64,000 bases of DNA, from positions 19,524-83,523 of the forward strand of contig JAWGHR010000008.1 of the NCBI GenBank assembly GCA_032560695.1. Direction: 5' to 3'. Below, in pieces: positions 15,281 through 24,776 of the stretch. The position numbers were made by a program, and so were the translations under genes. The stretch's first letter is position 1. Every line of letters starts with the position of its first letter. Below the pieces are notes generated by a model. The model did not search any database, had not been told where the DNA came from, and was given only the letters and a program-made list of their open reading frames with translations. This DNA comes from Peptoniphilus_A harei_B (GTDB taxonomy: Bacteria; Bacillota; Clostridia; Tissierellales; Peptoniphilaceae).

Positions 15281-16882
15281 CTAATCTATGGCATAAATTG
15301 TATTGGGCTTCTTTGTTTCTAATGCCTCATAGTCAGCTAAACTCATTTCAACTATATCTGGCTTTTTATCGAGATTTTCCCTTAACTCAACTGTCCTTTG
15401 GATTAAGTCGGATATCCAGAATTTAAGTTCTCTTGTCGAGTTTGTACTCCATTTTGCAGCACCACTTGGACTGAGTTTCACATCTGCAACATCACTTGCA
15501 CTAATTTTCTTGTTCCAACTATCAATCATGCTTTGGCTTACATTGTTTTTCTGTGCTCCTTCTTCAATATTTCTCAGCTTTTCTATATCAGCTTGAGTAA
15601 TCAAAGATGGAGAAATTTCTGTATAAGTAGACCCTGACCACCTATAAATATTTTCACTAGCAAGATCTACATAAATCTTTCCCTTCTCACCAAGGTTCGG
15701 GAATTTACTTTTTGAAGCAAACTCTAAAACATCATCAACGTAAGAAGGCAGTTGTGAAGATGGGACCTTTCCATCATCTCCTAAACTTGCATAGCCTCCT
15801 GCCTTTCCTTTTTTAGACACATCTTCAGGAGTGTAATCAAGCTTCCCTGCAACAACTTCTTCCTTAGTTGCATAAGTCTTTTTAACATCTTCTGCCTTTG
15901 CAAAGGGACCAAGGTCATAAACCCTGATGGCTTCTTCAGGAAGTTGTTCCTTAGGCACCTTTCCAAGCTCATTAAGAGAAGCATAGCCATTGGCAGCACC
16001 CCTGTGGATTGTATCTTCCTTCTTCTCTAGTTCTGTATTTATAGCCTTATTGAATTTATCTAAGTCTACATTCTTGCTATAAGCTTCCAGTGTCTTTTCA
16101 ATAGCTTCTTTCAAGTCTGTTAAGGCAGTAATGTTTGCATAAGTTTTTTCAACATCTTCTGTCTTTGCATAAGGGCTCAGGTCATAAGTTGTGTCTCTTA
16201 AAACCTCATCAGGTAACTGACTTAGAGGAACTCTTGCATTTTCTGCAAGAGTTGCCAAGCCATTAGATTTTCCAATAGAGTTTTTAATGGAAGTATTAAA
16301 CTTTAATATTTCTTCCAAAAAGTCTTTTAATAAAGCCTCCTGGTCCTGCAAATAAATCTTATTTTCATTAAGTAAGCTATCCTTGTCTAGCTTATTGTCC
16401 CAACCTGTCTTTTCCCTTTCACTAACAAATCTTCTATTCTCGTTAGTCTCAATAATATCGGCTGAATGCTTGACAGGATGTTCGTAAACAGTATCTTCGT
16501 CATCAGCAAAAACAAGCTTGCCCTTATCATCAAGCTTTAAAACTTGACCTGTTTTTCCACCATCGGGCCTTACAACCCTCTTAGAAATCTCTTTAAAGAT
16601 TTCACTAATGGAATCCTTATTGCTTTCAAGAGCTTGAGATACTTCCAAGAAAGTATTGTAGGCTTCAGGGGCACCTTCCAGAATATCCTCAACCATCTTG
16701 GCAAGTTCAAAAGGTGTAACCTTTAAAAGTTCATCAAGAGGAGTCCCATCTTCTGTATAAATAGTTGATGTCAGCATCTTAGGAGATACCCTTGCAAATT
16801 TTTGCTGCGTTTCATCCCAAGATAAGAGCCATTTGTCCTTTAAAGTCCTACTCACAGGTAAGTCCCTTAAATTATCTGTCAT
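15281..16882 (-). CDS. Tail fibre protein with three internal repeats
   Basis: 533 residues, mostly charged helix and fibre-like sequence. Three copies of an approximately 20-residue repeat are visible: GLATLAENARVPLSQLP (about 205), GYASLNELGKVPKEQLP (about 300) and GYASLGDDGKVPSSQLP (about 365). These G-x-A-x-L---GKVP--QLP repeats are common in long tail fibres. The C-terminus (DYEALETKKPNTIYAID) is a typical fibre end. Overlaps the YmfQ-like gene by 11 bases. Confidence 0.8.
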   Translation of the reverse strand: MTDNLRDLPVSRTLKDKWLLSWDETQQKFARVSPKMLTSTIYTEDGTPLDELLKVTPFELAKMVEDILEGAPEAYNTFLEVSQALESNKDSISEIFKEISKRVVRPDGGKTGQVLKLDDKGKLVFADDEDTVYEHPVKHSADIIETNENRRFVSEREKTGWDNKLDKDSLLNENKIYLQDQEALLKDFLEEILKFNTSIKNSIGKSNGLATLAENARVPLSQLPDEVLRDTTYDLSPYAKTEDVEKTYANITALTDLKEAIEKTLEAYSKNVDLDKFNKAINTELEKKEDTIHRGAANGYASLNELGKVPKEQLPEEAIRVYDLGPFAKAEDVKKTYATKEEVVAGKLDYTPEDVSKKGKAGGYASLGDDGKVPSSQLPSYVDDVLEFASKSKFPNLGEKGKIYVDLASENIYRWSGSTYTEISPSLITQADIEKLRNIEEGAQKNNVSQSMIDSWNKKISASDVADVKLSPSGAAKWSTNSTRELKFWISDLIQRTVELRENLDKKPDIVEMSLADYEALETKKPNTIYAID

Positions 16883-17654
16883 ACTTCATGTCCACCTCAC
16901 TTCCATCTTCAATCTCTTTCATCATTCCCAAATCATCCACAGTCCATAAATCAGGCATAACAGCCCTTCTCTTAAGCCTCTTCCTAACTTCGCCAATTCC
17001 ATAATAAGTAGATAAATTAAAGACCCTGTCCTCAGGCTTAACTGCCATAATAGTAATCTTCTTGGCTTTTTGTCCGTACATTCCATAAAATATTTTCTGG
17101 TCTCTAATAAACTTAATTCTTATAAACTGCGTCAAATTAGCAGGAATTATATCCCTAACCTGCCTCCCAAGGTCATCAAGATCAAAATAAAGAGATTTCT
17201 TTATAATTACATCAAGCTCTATCCCATACTTGTCATAATCTAGGGATAACTTGTAATTGTCCTTACCTAAGTAAACATCAAGCCACTTTAAAAAAGTCCT
17301 GTGAGTCCATCTTATTTTTTTATTCCAAAGGAGATAAACTCTTTTTCTTCTTTCTTCAAGAGATTCATTTTTACCAGGCTCTATTCCAAGGATTCTTTCA
17401 TATCTTGATATACCATATTCACTAGCTTGCAAAATAAATTTATCTGCATAAATCTTTAAAATTCTTTTTGCAACAAAATCGAATTCCAAACTTTCACTGT
17501 CAGTCCAATCTATCCAATCAGGAGATTTACCTATAGTTTCATAATCATTATATGATTTTAAATCTACCTTCCTTGAAAGGCTTAAACTTCTTCCAGAAAA
17601 GTCTTCTTCAGTGTCAAAATACCAAAGTTTTTCAATGTCTCTTCTCTTATCCAT
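16872..17654 (-). CDS. YmfQ/DUF2313-like baseplate protein (Mu gp48-type)
   Basis: 260 residues. LEERRKRVYLLWNKK and the ILGIEPGKNESLEERR context are typical of the YmfQ family, which follows baseplate J proteins in PBSX-like and Mu-like phages and links fibres to the baseplate. It overlaps baseplate J by 8 bases, consistent with coupled translation. Confidence 0.75.
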   Translation of the reverse strand: MDKRRDIEKLWYFDTEEDFSGRSLSLSRKVDLKSYNDYETIGKSPDWIDWTDSESLEFDFVAKRILKIYADKFILQASEYGISRYERILGIEPGKNESLEERRKRVYLLWNKKIRWTHRTFLKWLDVYLGKDNYKLSLDYDKYGIELDVIIKKSLYFDLDDLGRQVRDIIPANLTQFIRIKFIRDQKIFYGMYGQKAKKITIMAVKPEDRVFNLSTYYGIGEVRKRLKRRAVMPDLWTVDDLGMMKEIEDGSEVDMKYDR

Positions 17655-18744
17655 TGACCTTCACCACACTTAAGAATGGCATTTCATTGTTTTTAAGAAT
17701 TGCATTCCTCTCAAATCCATCAAGTTTCGTGTCATATACATCAACAACTCCATCTATATCTAAGATAAAAGACTCTAGTTTTGAAACCCTAACTATTGTA
17801 GATTTCTCTTTCTCCCACTCTTTTCTTAATTGCAAAAAATAAGGGACTAAAATCTTTTTTATTTTGTCCTCAATATCTTCTTGTTTTTTATCCTCTCTAA
17901 AGGTAACTTTCAGGGATAAATTTATATTAACTTTTTCTGCAGCTTCCACTGTCACTAGATGACCTATAGGAGCAAGACCAAACCCCTTTTGTCTATTAGG
18001 GACTGGATCTAAAATTTCTTGGACTTTATCAACTAATTCCTTTGTGGGTACATCAAACTTGGAGTCAGTAAATACAATTTTTACAGTTCCACCACCATTC
18101 CAAACTGGATATACCTTTACACCACCAACACCCTCTATGGCATGGCACCAATCAAGATATTGGTCAATATTGCCACCATAAGCATTAGTGTTTATATGTC
18201 TAAAGTATCTTTCTCTAAAGTCCTCAGTTTCTTCCTCTTCTTCTCCAGGCTTAATCACACTTACTATAAAAGCGTGTTTAAGTCCTTTTATATTTTCTAT
18301 AGGAATTAACTTACCATAGGGAATATTTCCAACTTCTCCATACTCTTCACATACTAGCTCATAATAGAATTTACTTTCCTTTTCTTCCAAAAAGTTTATA
18401 GCCATGTAATTCAAGTCATCAAAATTAAATCTTGCATTATTAGGGAGTCTTACATCAAATTCCCCCTTAACTATAGCTTGAGTTGCAGGGAAAGGTTTAA
18501 GTGCCCTATCTCTAGCAATTGCTATAAGCCCTTGTCTATCTGCAGTATCTCCATAAATATTTTTAAGTAACCAATCAAGTGTCATATAAACAAGAGACAA
18601 CTCAATTGAAGCAGGAGCTTGAGCATCATAAATTATAGATCCCTCTCTTTTATCTCTTGTGTCATCTACTCTTGAAAGCATTCTTTCCAACAAGAAATCT
18701 GCAGTAAACTCATCAAACTGAGCTTCATACTCTCTTTTTGCCAT
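17647..18744 (-). CDS. Baseplate J-like protein (XkdT homologue)
   Basis: 365 residues. DKREGSIIYDAQAPASIELSL and the later ETEDFRERYFRHINTNAYGGN, then YLDWCHAIEGVGGVKVYPVW are characteristic of Baseplate_J (Mu gp47, PBSX XkdT), the wedge protein of contractile tails. Strong AGGAGGTGA upstream. Confidence 0.9.
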   Translation of the reverse strand: MAKREYEAQFDEFTADFLLERMLSRVDDTRDKREGSIIYDAQAPASIELSLVYMTLDWLLKNIYGDTADRQGLIAIARDRALKPFPATQAIVKGEFDVRLPNNARFNFDDLNYMAINFLEEKESKFYYELVCEEYGEVGNIPYGKLIPIENIKGLKHAFIVSVIKPGEEEEETEDFRERYFRHINTNAYGGNIDQYLDWCHAIEGVGGVKVYPVWNGGGTVKIVFTDSKFDVPTKELVDKVQEILDPVPNRQKGFGLAPIGHLVTVEAAEKVNINLSLKVTFREDKKQEDIEDKIKKILVPYFLQLRKEWEKEKSTIVRVSKLESFILDIDGVVDVYDTKLDGFERNAILKNNEMPFLSVVKVNG

Positions 18745-18760
18745 TTAGTCACCTCCTATT

Positions 18761-19192
18761 TTAAATATTGTCATAATCAAACTTCCACTTATTACTTATT
18801 TCTAGGTCTCCATAAATTGAATGGACCATAAAAGAAATACTAAGCTCATCTCTAGGAGACTTATCTCTTAAATACTTAAAGTCAGTAACAGCTTCCACCC
18901 TGTCATCTTTTATTAAGCAGTCCTCAATCCTTCTAGTTAGTTCTACATAAGCATAGTTCTTAGGTTGACCAAACAAGTCCTGCAAAGGCATCCCAAATGT
19001 AGGATAAATAACATGAACCCCATACTCAGTATTAAGATTTTTATAAATCATTTGCTTTAAAGCCTCTATGTCATCAATATCTCCATAGATTCTTTCAGAA
19101 TTGACATGCATCCTATAGGTTTTTGTTGGCCCTATTTCTTCTTCCAAACCTACCTGCATGGCTAGATTTAAATCATTTTGTTCTGGTAGCAT
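18761..19192 (-). CDS. DUF2634/gp25-like baseplate wedge protein (XkdS homologue)
   Basis: 143 residues. The segment IEALKQMIYKNLNTEYGVHVIYPTFGMPLQDLFGQP fits XkdS/DUF2634, related to T4 gp25, which starts sheath polymerisation from the baseplate. Directly before baseplate J as in PBSX. Confidence 0.85.
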   Translation of the reverse strand: MLPEQNDLNLAMQVGLEEEIGPTKTYRMHVNSERIYGDIDDIEALKQMIYKNLNTEYGVHVIYPTFGMPLQDLFGQPKNYAYVELTRRIEDCLIKDDRVEAVTDFKYLRDKSPRDELSISFMVHSIYGDLEISNKWKFDYDNI

Positions 19193-19202
19193 CTAACACC
19201 TC

Positions 19203-19655
19203 CTACTTTTTAATTCCCTTATCATGCTTGATTTCAATAATGTCACCCTCAAAGAGTTCTATTGTTCCATTGGTAACTACAACAGCACCGTCAGGACATG
19301 TTCCGTGCAAGGTACATTTAACATTTCCCTTTAGCTTGTGTGTTCCATCAAAATAATAGTCAACTCCATTAGATCCTTGAGGACTAGAAGCTTCATAGAG
19401 GTAATACCAAACTTGACCTTCAGCATTTGATTGAAAGACAAAATAATGGCCAATCTCTTCTTCTGTGAACTTCCTATACTTAGGTACTACAAGAAACTCT
19501 TCCTTAAGTTCTATGTCATCATCTCTCTTAAATGTAAGAGGCTCTAGCTTTTCTAATTTTGCATGAACTATAGTAGCAGTCTTAAGAGTACCTACATAAT
19601 CTGCAGCTATTCTTGTCATGGCTCTTTTAAGTTTTAATACATCAGCTTCTCCCAT
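19203..19655 (-). CDS. DUF2577-family tail protein (XkdR homologue)
   Basis: 150 residues from the ATG at 19655 (TAGGTGG upstream; the in-frame GTG at 19664 lies in that ribosome site). Contains TATIVHAKLEKLEPLTFKRDD and the C-terminal ELFEGDIIEIKHDKG, characteristic of DUF2577, a small hub/spike-associated protein between the XkdQ-like hub and XkdS in PBSX-type operons. Confidence 0.75.
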   Translation of the reverse strand: MGEADVLKLKRAMTRIAADYVGTLKTATIVHAKLEKLEPLTFKRDDDIELKEEFLVVPKYRKFTEEEIGHYFVFQSNAEGQVWYYLYEASSPQGSNGVDYYFDGTHKLKGNVKCTLHGTCPDGAVVVTNGTIELFEGDIIEIKHDKGIKK

Positions 19656-19656
19656 A

Positions 19657-21069
19657 TTAACCACCTACATATCTATAAGCTCTTGTAAAGTTCTTGTGTC
19701 TATTCCAAGCAGTTTGAATTACTGTCTTGCCTTTTGATTGAGATGCCTCAATAACATTCTTGCCATCATACATTAAGGCAACGTGTCCCTTGTTCCACAT
19801 AACATCACCAGATTGAGCCTGCTGTACTGGAATTTCAACAAATCCATAAGCCTTAGGATTTGCAGATAAAGAACTAGAAGAGAACCTTGGCATATTAATT
19901 CCCATATCTCTAAAAGTTCTTACAACTAAACCAGAACAATCAAGTCCGCCTTTGCTCATGGACTCACCACCCCAAACATATTTAACACCAAGATATTTTT
20001 TAGCAGTTTGACTTGCTTTAGATCCTCCACCAGAAGCTCCAAATTCTGTCATAGCTTGCCCTTGTCCTTGTTTTTGGCTCAATTTCTGAGGTGCAATTTC
20101 AGGACTTATATCCTTGTTGTATACTTCTAAGTCCATAAAGTGATGCTCTTCTTGAAACTTATGCGTTACATTCTGAACCAACATCATTGAATTAATGTCA
20201 ATATCTCCTATGGCCATCATTTGCACAGGAACCAATGATCCTGCTCTCACATCAAGCCTTCCAACAATATTTTTAAGTCTTAGCTTTCTGTTTTTTCTAT
20301 TTAAAACACTTAAAAGTTCCTTGGCCTTCTTCTCAATATCAACTTCTTCATTATTAGTAGTATCTGAGTAAGACAAAAGGCCCCAATTTTCAATTGACTT
20401 AGTATCTTCAGCAGTAGCCGACTTTATTTCTTTCTTATTGTCATCAAGTAGCTTTAAGTGAACCCTATTATAAGTGTTAGATCCAATGGAAGTGTCATAG
20501 TCAAAATCCTCAGTGCAATCATAATCAATTACATCCTTGGTTTTCATGTTCTCTATAGACTTAAGGCAAATCTTTCCCCCCTTGTCAAAAAGTGTATAAA
20601 GTTTACCGGTATTTGCAGTAGTCATATCACTAGCAAATCTTAAAATCTCCCAGAACTCTTTATTTTCTTCTATCCTTCCAGGTATCTTAAACTTAGTATC
20701 TTCAATTTCCCCAACCTGTAAGTTTCTGTCATTGCATATGTTGGTAAGTAATTCGGCATAAGTCCAATCCTTATATTGATAGGTGGATTTATTTTTCATA
20801 TACCTAAGTTGGTCATAGCAAGTTGTCTTAATAATTTGCTCTCCACTCCTAGACTTAGAAAAGACATATCCATAAAAAAATACTTCTCCATCAACATAAA
20901 AAGCTATGGGATTACCCTCTTGATAGTCTAAGTTCTCATCCTTAACAATATTTAAGGTCATTTGACCAGGAGAGCCATCCCTTGACCAAGTAATCCTTAA
21001 TTCCCCTTCAACCATGACTTCTTGAACCTTGCCCCTATTGTCTATAATTACTTTGAACCTGTCTTTCAT
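19657..21069 (-). CDS. Tail hub (XkdQ-like) fused to an NlpC/P60 peptidase
   Basis: 470 residues. Residues 1-330 are the XkdQ/gpD-like hub (VQEVMVEGELRITWSRDGSPG, IAFYVDGEVFFYGYVF, VGRLDVRAGSLVPV). After a Gln/Gly/Ser linker comes a C-terminal NlpC/P60 domain (about 358-470) with GGLDCSGLVV (Cys 378) and KGHVALMYDG (His 429). The fused enzyme would let the tail tip cut the peptidoglycan peptide during DNA entry, distinct from the lysis endolysin, which carries the same class of enzyme. Confidence 0.9.
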   Translation of the reverse strand: MKDRFKVIIDNRGKVQEVMVEGELRITWSRDGSPGQMTLNIVKDENLDYQEGNPIAFYVDGEVFFYGYVFSKSRSGEQIIKTTCYDQLRYMKNKSTYQYKDWTYAELLTNICNDRNLQVGEIEDTKFKIPGRIEENKEFWEILRFASDMTTANTGKLYTLFDKGGKICLKSIENMKTKDVIDYDCTEDFDYDTSIGSNTYNRVHLKLLDDNKKEIKSATAEDTKSIENWGLLSYSDTTNNEEVDIEKKAKELLSVLNRKNRKLRLKNIVGRLDVRAGSLVPVQMMAIGDIDINSMMLVQNVTHKFQEEHHFMDLEVYNKDISPEIAPQKLSQKQGQGQAMTEFGASGGGSKASQTAKKYLGVKYVWGGESMSKGGLDCSGLVVRTFRDMGINMPRFSSSSLSANPKAYGFVEIPVQQAQSGDVMWNKGHVALMYDGKNVIEASQSKGKTVIQTAWNRHKNFTRAYRYVGG

Positions 21070-21653
21070 TTCTTACCACCAAATGCCACATCAAGAAAAG
21101 CATTTACTCCCTTTTTTATTCCATGAACCACTTGGGATGCAAGATTATCTTTAGGCTTGCCTGATTTCATAGGTACATTTCCCTTATTCGCAGTCATTCC
21201 CTTAGATTTATCAGCATTGATATTAATAACCTTCGTTTTAATTGGCAGGTATTGCTTGAGGTTTACAGAAATAATCAAATCTGCTCCATTATCAGCATCT
21301 TCAAGTATTTCATAATCCTCTAAGGTTACAGATTTATTTATAGAGTTGTTTAGGTTTTCTTGATAAGAACTTCTAATAATAATAAACTGAAAGGCCTTCT
21401 TCTCAGTTTTTAACTTCTCTAACTTATTTAAAATAATTTGGGGACTGATGAACTGCTTAACAGAAGGAAAGTCATCAGTTGGAACCCTAAACTCAAAGCT
21501 AAATTCTGTTAGACCAGGTTTCTTTAAAAGGTTTAGCTCCTCTCCATTTAATAGAGTAACCACCTTATTCTTATTTTTTATTTTTGTGTTAATCTTTTTT
21601 GGAGTAATAGGCAGGAGTAAATCATCAATATAAAAATCATATCCCTTATTCAT
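21066..21653 (-). CDS. Tail-associated protein at the XkdP position
   Basis: 195 residues from the ATG at 21653 (GGAGGAGTG upstream). The N-terminal half (YDFYIDDLLLPITPKKI, LNGEELNLLKKPGLTEFSFEFRVP) resembles the beta-rich domain of PBSX XkdP-type proteins, which connect the tape measure to the hub. The usual C-terminal LysM domain is not seen; instead there is a Lys/Gly-rich tail. It overlaps the tape-measure stop by 8 bases. Confidence 0.7.
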   Translation of the reverse strand: MNKGYDFYIDDLLLPITPKKINTKIKNKNKVVTLLNGEELNLLKKPGLTEFSFEFRVPTDDFPSVKQFISPQIILNKLEKLKTEKKAFQFIIIRSSYQENLNNSINKSVTLEDYEILEDADNGADLIISVNLKQYLPIKTKVININADKSKGMTANKGNVPMKSGKPKDNLASQVVHGIKKGVNAFLDVAFGGKK

Positions 21654-23703
21654 ACTGTGGCACTCCTCCCATTGTTGTTTCAACTGCTTCAGTTAGCCTG
21701 TCAGTTAATCCTTCCATCCATCCGTCTAAATCTGCAGTTTCATGTATGTCACCAAATTGATTATTGGCAATAACTTCAAGTTTTTCAAAGCTAAAGTTTT
21801 GAATTGCTCGTCTTTCCATAAGATCTCTCAAGTGTGAAATATCTTCATTTTTAACTTCAATACCATCTTTAAGCTTTTCAGTATTTTTATTTGTTCCCTT
21901 TGCTGCGTTTTTTGCATCCTTTGTATCCTTGGCTATACCTGGCAATTCAGAATAAGCTGGTATATCAAACTTAGGTATAGATCCCAAAGAGCTTTCTTTG
22001 GATTTGCTAAGTTTTTTTGCTTGCTTACTTGCAATTTCTTTTTCCCTGGCATTTTTTTCTTGCTCATACTTCAAGGCCCTTGTTTGTATGCTGCTTTCTC
22101 TAGCTTTAAAGTTTTGATTAGCCATTTCCATAGCAGATTCAACTTCTTTTGCTCTTTCAGCTTTATCAGCTGCAGCTTGAGCTTTAGCTCCTGCAAAGAT
22201 ATTAACCTTATCTATGGCTTCTATACTCACACCAGGTATCATATTAACTAAGTTAATTAATTTGTTAATACCCTGAATGGCACCATTGAGAAAATCACTT
22301 ATTATTGTTAAGCCTTTGACCTTCATATTACTTAAGGCATTTAGGACACCATTTTTAACTCTTTGAATTCCTATTTGGAACTTATCCCATTGAAATATTA
22401 TTAAGTTTATATGATTTTGCATACTTATAACTAAATTAGCCATAAAGCTTTTTATATTATTGACTACAATTAAATAAGCAACACCAACTCCACCTACAGA
22501 ATTGGCCCATCTAACTAACAATGCTATTAAAATTCCTATTGCAGAAGCAATTAAGTATATAGGATTGACTTCTAAGACGGCATTTAAGGAAAGTGTTTGT
22601 AATTTTACAGCAATAGTTGCTAACTCAAGACCACCCAAGGCACCAACAACTCCCCAGATAACTGGCTCAATTGCTCCCCAATGATCTCCGATAAAGTTGG
22701 CAAATTCCACTGCATAAGTTGTTATCCTAACTATGGTTTCTGCAAGCACACCAATAGCAGCTGCCGCCCTATCGGCAAATACTTGAAATTCCTGTGAATT
22801 TGCAAAATCGTTTAACCTTTGTAGAGCAGGTTCTATGCTATTAATAAATTGATTTTTCAAGGAAACTCCAATTTGGCTAAAGGTCATAGGCATATTTTCA
22901 AATTCTTTTGTGATGTCATCACTTGCACTAATAAGAGCATTTTTGACAACATCTGCAGATAACTGCCCTTCTTCTGCTAGCTTTCTTATTTGACCAATAG
23001 GAGCATCCATATAGTCAGCTATTATCTGAACTAATTGAGGAGTGTTGGCCATTACTGCATTTAAGTCTTGACCTCTTAGAACTCCAGAAGCCATGGCTTG
23101 AGTCAAGTTATACATAACAGATTCCACACCTTGGGCAGAAGTTCCAGATATAGTAAATAGCTTGTTTAAATTTTCTGCAAAAGCTATTGTTTCTTGGTTG
23201 CTTGCAAAGGCATCCTTAGCCTGTGCACCAAGCTTTGAAACAATATCCATTGTCATCTTGTATTCCCCTCTTGCCCTTTGAGCAGATTGGAATATCATCT
23301 CTTGCAACTCTAAAGTTGTTTGATGACCATCATTAATAGCATCAAGCCTTGCCCTTATTTGTGTCATTTCATCAGAAAGACCAACAAAGGCCTTTACACT
23401 CCTAAAAGAAGCATAGGTAACTAACGCACTCTTAATCATTCCCTTAAGTTTATTGACATGATTAGTTCCCTCATCTAGCTTCCTATTAAAGTTTTCTTGT
23501 TCTTCCGCAGCCTCTTGTATAGACATTTCTGCCTCTCTTATTTTTTCTTTAGCTGCATTTAAAGTCTTAACATCAAAGGCATTCTTAGTAGCAGATTCCA
23601 CATTAGAAGCAGCATTAATAACCATATTCATACTGTCAGTTATATTTTGTAAGACTCCCGTCATTTGGTTTTTTAAAATAATTGTACTTGATAAAATTCC
23701 CAT
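21646..23703 (-). CDS. Tail tape measure protein
   Basis: 685 residues. A coiled-coil N-terminus is followed by the tape-measure domain (about 105-300: TYASFRSVKAFVGLSDEMTQ, GTSAQGVESVMYNLTQAMASG, LRGQDLNAVMANTPQLV), a hydrophobic central region (about 345-450) and a Lys/Ala-rich helical C-terminus. It determines tail length and occupies the tube lumen. GGAGGTGAAAT lies just before the ATG and directly after the end of the frameshifted chaperone frame. Confidence 0.95.
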   Translation of the reverse strand: MGILSSTIILKNQMTGVLQNITDSMNMVINAASNVESATKNAFDVKTLNAAKEKIREAEMSIQEAAEEQENFNRKLDEGTNHVNKLKGMIKSALVTYASFRSVKAFVGLSDEMTQIRARLDAINDGHQTTLELQEMIFQSAQRARGEYKMTMDIVSKLGAQAKDAFASNQETIAFAENLNKLFTISGTSAQGVESVMYNLTQAMASGVLRGQDLNAVMANTPQLVQIIADYMDAPIGQIRKLAEEGQLSADVVKNALISASDDITKEFENMPMTFSQIGVSLKNQFINSIEPALQRLNDFANSQEFQVFADRAAAAIGVLAETIVRITTYAVEFANFIGDHWGAIEPVIWGVVGALGGLELATIAVKLQTLSLNAVLEVNPIYLIASAIGILIALLVRWANSVGGVGVAYLIVVNNIKSFMANLVISMQNHINLIIFQWDKFQIGIQRVKNGVLNALSNMKVKGLTIISDFLNGAIQGINKLINLVNMIPGVSIEAIDKVNIFAGAKAQAAADKAERAKEVESAMEMANQNFKARESSIQTRALKYEQEKNAREKEIASKQAKKLSKSKESSLGSIPKFDIPAYSELPGIAKDTKDAKNAAKGTNKNTEKLKDGIEVKNEDISHLRDLMERRAIQNFSFEKLEVIANNQFGDIHETADLDGWMEGLTDRLTEAVETTMGGVPQYE

Positions 23704-23713
23704 ATTTCACCTC

Positions 23714-23872
23714 CTACTTAGTCTTTGTGTCCTCGGCATATTTTTCCAACATTGCCACATACATTGCCTGAGTAGCTTCATCAAATTTGACGAATTCATC
23801 AGGTCTTATTTGAAACTTGCTACATACAAAAACATAATAAGCAAGGGAGGTTTCTAAGTCCTCCCCTATTAG
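23714..23872 (-). CDS. -1 frame extension of the tail assembly chaperone (gpGT-like)
   Basis: In the -1 frame relative to the upstream chaperone gene there is an uninterrupted frame of 52 codons from the slippery site to a TAG at 23716-23714, ten bases before the tape-measure ATG. It reads LIGEDLETSLAYYVFVCSKF and continues with RPDEFVKFDEATQ; it has no start codon or ribosome site of its own. Joined to the 135-residue chaperone it gives a product of about 187 residues (24276 to 23872, then 23872 to 23714). This is the gpG/gpGT arrangement known in many tailed phages, where a few percent of ribosomes make the longer protein that recruits the tape measure. Confidence 0.8.
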   Translation of the reverse strand, partial: LIGEDLETSLAYYVFVCSKFQIRPDEFVKFDEATQAMYVAMLEKYAEDTKTK

Positions 23873-23880
23873 TTTTTTAC
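23843..23880 (-). promoter_or_regulatory. Programmed -1 ribosomal frameshift signal
   Basis: Slippery heptamer A-AAA-AAC at 23878-23872, in the correct phase (codons GTA AAA AAC), four bases before an 8-bp stem (23867-23860 with 23850-23843, six G-C/A-T pairs GGGAGG/CCTCCC plus two outer pairs, 9-base loop). The zero-frame stop TAA directly follows the heptamer. Spacing and stem are as in known phage tail-chaperone sites. Confidence 0.85.
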
Positions 23881-24276
23881 TTCAGTTTTTAAGTCATCAA
23901 AATCCTTATTCAATCCGTTAATTGCCATGCACTTTGACAACAACTTATTAAATTCCCTGGAGTTTAACATTTTATTTAATAAATCCTTTGGATCCATAAC
24001 TCCATAAGAGTCTTGTAACTCTTTATCTCTTAGATTTGGATAAATAACACTTTCTGTAACAACATTTTTAAAGTAATCATTTGTCTTAAAATCAGGTTTT
24101 CCACCAACAACAGAAGTTGCCCTATCTGATGCTAAAAGAGCATTGTCAGGCGACATTGCTCTTAATTTCCATGCAATTGGATTTCCATCTTCATCCTTAA
24201 ATCTATCAGATACAACAAACTCCACTTCCTCATAAGGATTGGCTACATTTTCTTTTAAAAAAGCAGTTAAACTCAT
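23869..24276 (-). CDS. Tail assembly chaperone (XkdN-like), short form
   Basis: 135 residues. WKLRAMSPDNALLASDRATS and the C-terminal EFNKLLSKCMAINGLNKDF fit the XkdN/gpG type chaperone between tube and tape-measure genes in PBSX-like phages. It binds and protects the tape measure before tail assembly. The final codons form a -1 frameshift site leading to a longer product. Confidence 0.85.
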   Translation of the reverse strand: MSLTAFLKENVANPYEEVEFVVSDRFKDEDGNPIAWKLRAMSPDNALLASDRATSVVGGKPDFKTNDYFKNVVTESVIYPNLRDKELQDSYGVMDPKDLLNKMLNSREFNKLLSKCMAINGLNKDFDDLKTEVKN

Positions 24277-24278
24277 AA

Positions 24279-24761
24279 TTAAATCATCCCTTCTAAGATA
24301 TTAAATTCTTCTGGCATTTCACAGTCTTCAAAGGTTCCTGAAATTTTTTCCTCAAGAGTGTCTGAAGTAATATCAAGCTTTGCCATTATTGAGCCATCAA
24401 TATTACAATCTCTAAAAATCACAGTGTGTCTTCCAGCATTAGAGTTAGAATCATCATTTGTAATTTGAATATCAAAATAAATATCCTTATGGTCCTTGAC
24501 ATAAATCATCATAACCTTCCTGAAAATATCTGTATTGTAGTAACAAGTAGCTGACCATTTACCAGAAACAGTATTAGACCTATTTCCTTTTACTCTAGTG
24601 CCTAGTCTTGGAAGTTCTGTCTTTGATTTATCCCAAGCCCCTTCAAAGTCTTTTAATTGAAATAAAAGATACCTGCTACCTTCTATAGTCACATAAGCTG
24701 CACCTTCAGCACCATGAAGTGGTTCTCTTGCGTGCATAATTGCTTGATTTAAATTAGGCAT
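24279..24761 (-). CDS. Tail tube protein (XkdM-like, DUF2001)
   Basis: 160 residues. LNQAIMHAREPLHGAEGAAYVT, then KTELPRLGTRVKGNRSNT and GKWSATCYYNTDIFRKVM are hallmarks of DUF2001/XkdM, the inner tube of contractile tails. AAAGGAG upstream; directly after the sheath gene. Confidence 0.92.
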   Translation of the reverse strand: MPNLNQAIMHAREPLHGAEGAAYVTIEGSRYLLFQLKDFEGAWDKSKTELPRLGTRVKGNRSNTVSGKWSATCYYNTDIFRKVMMIYVKDHKDIYFDIQITNDDSNSNAGRHTVIFRDCNIDGSIMAKLDITSDTLEEKISGTFEDCEMPEEFNILEGMI

Positions 24762-24776
24762 TTATTTCTCCTTTCT

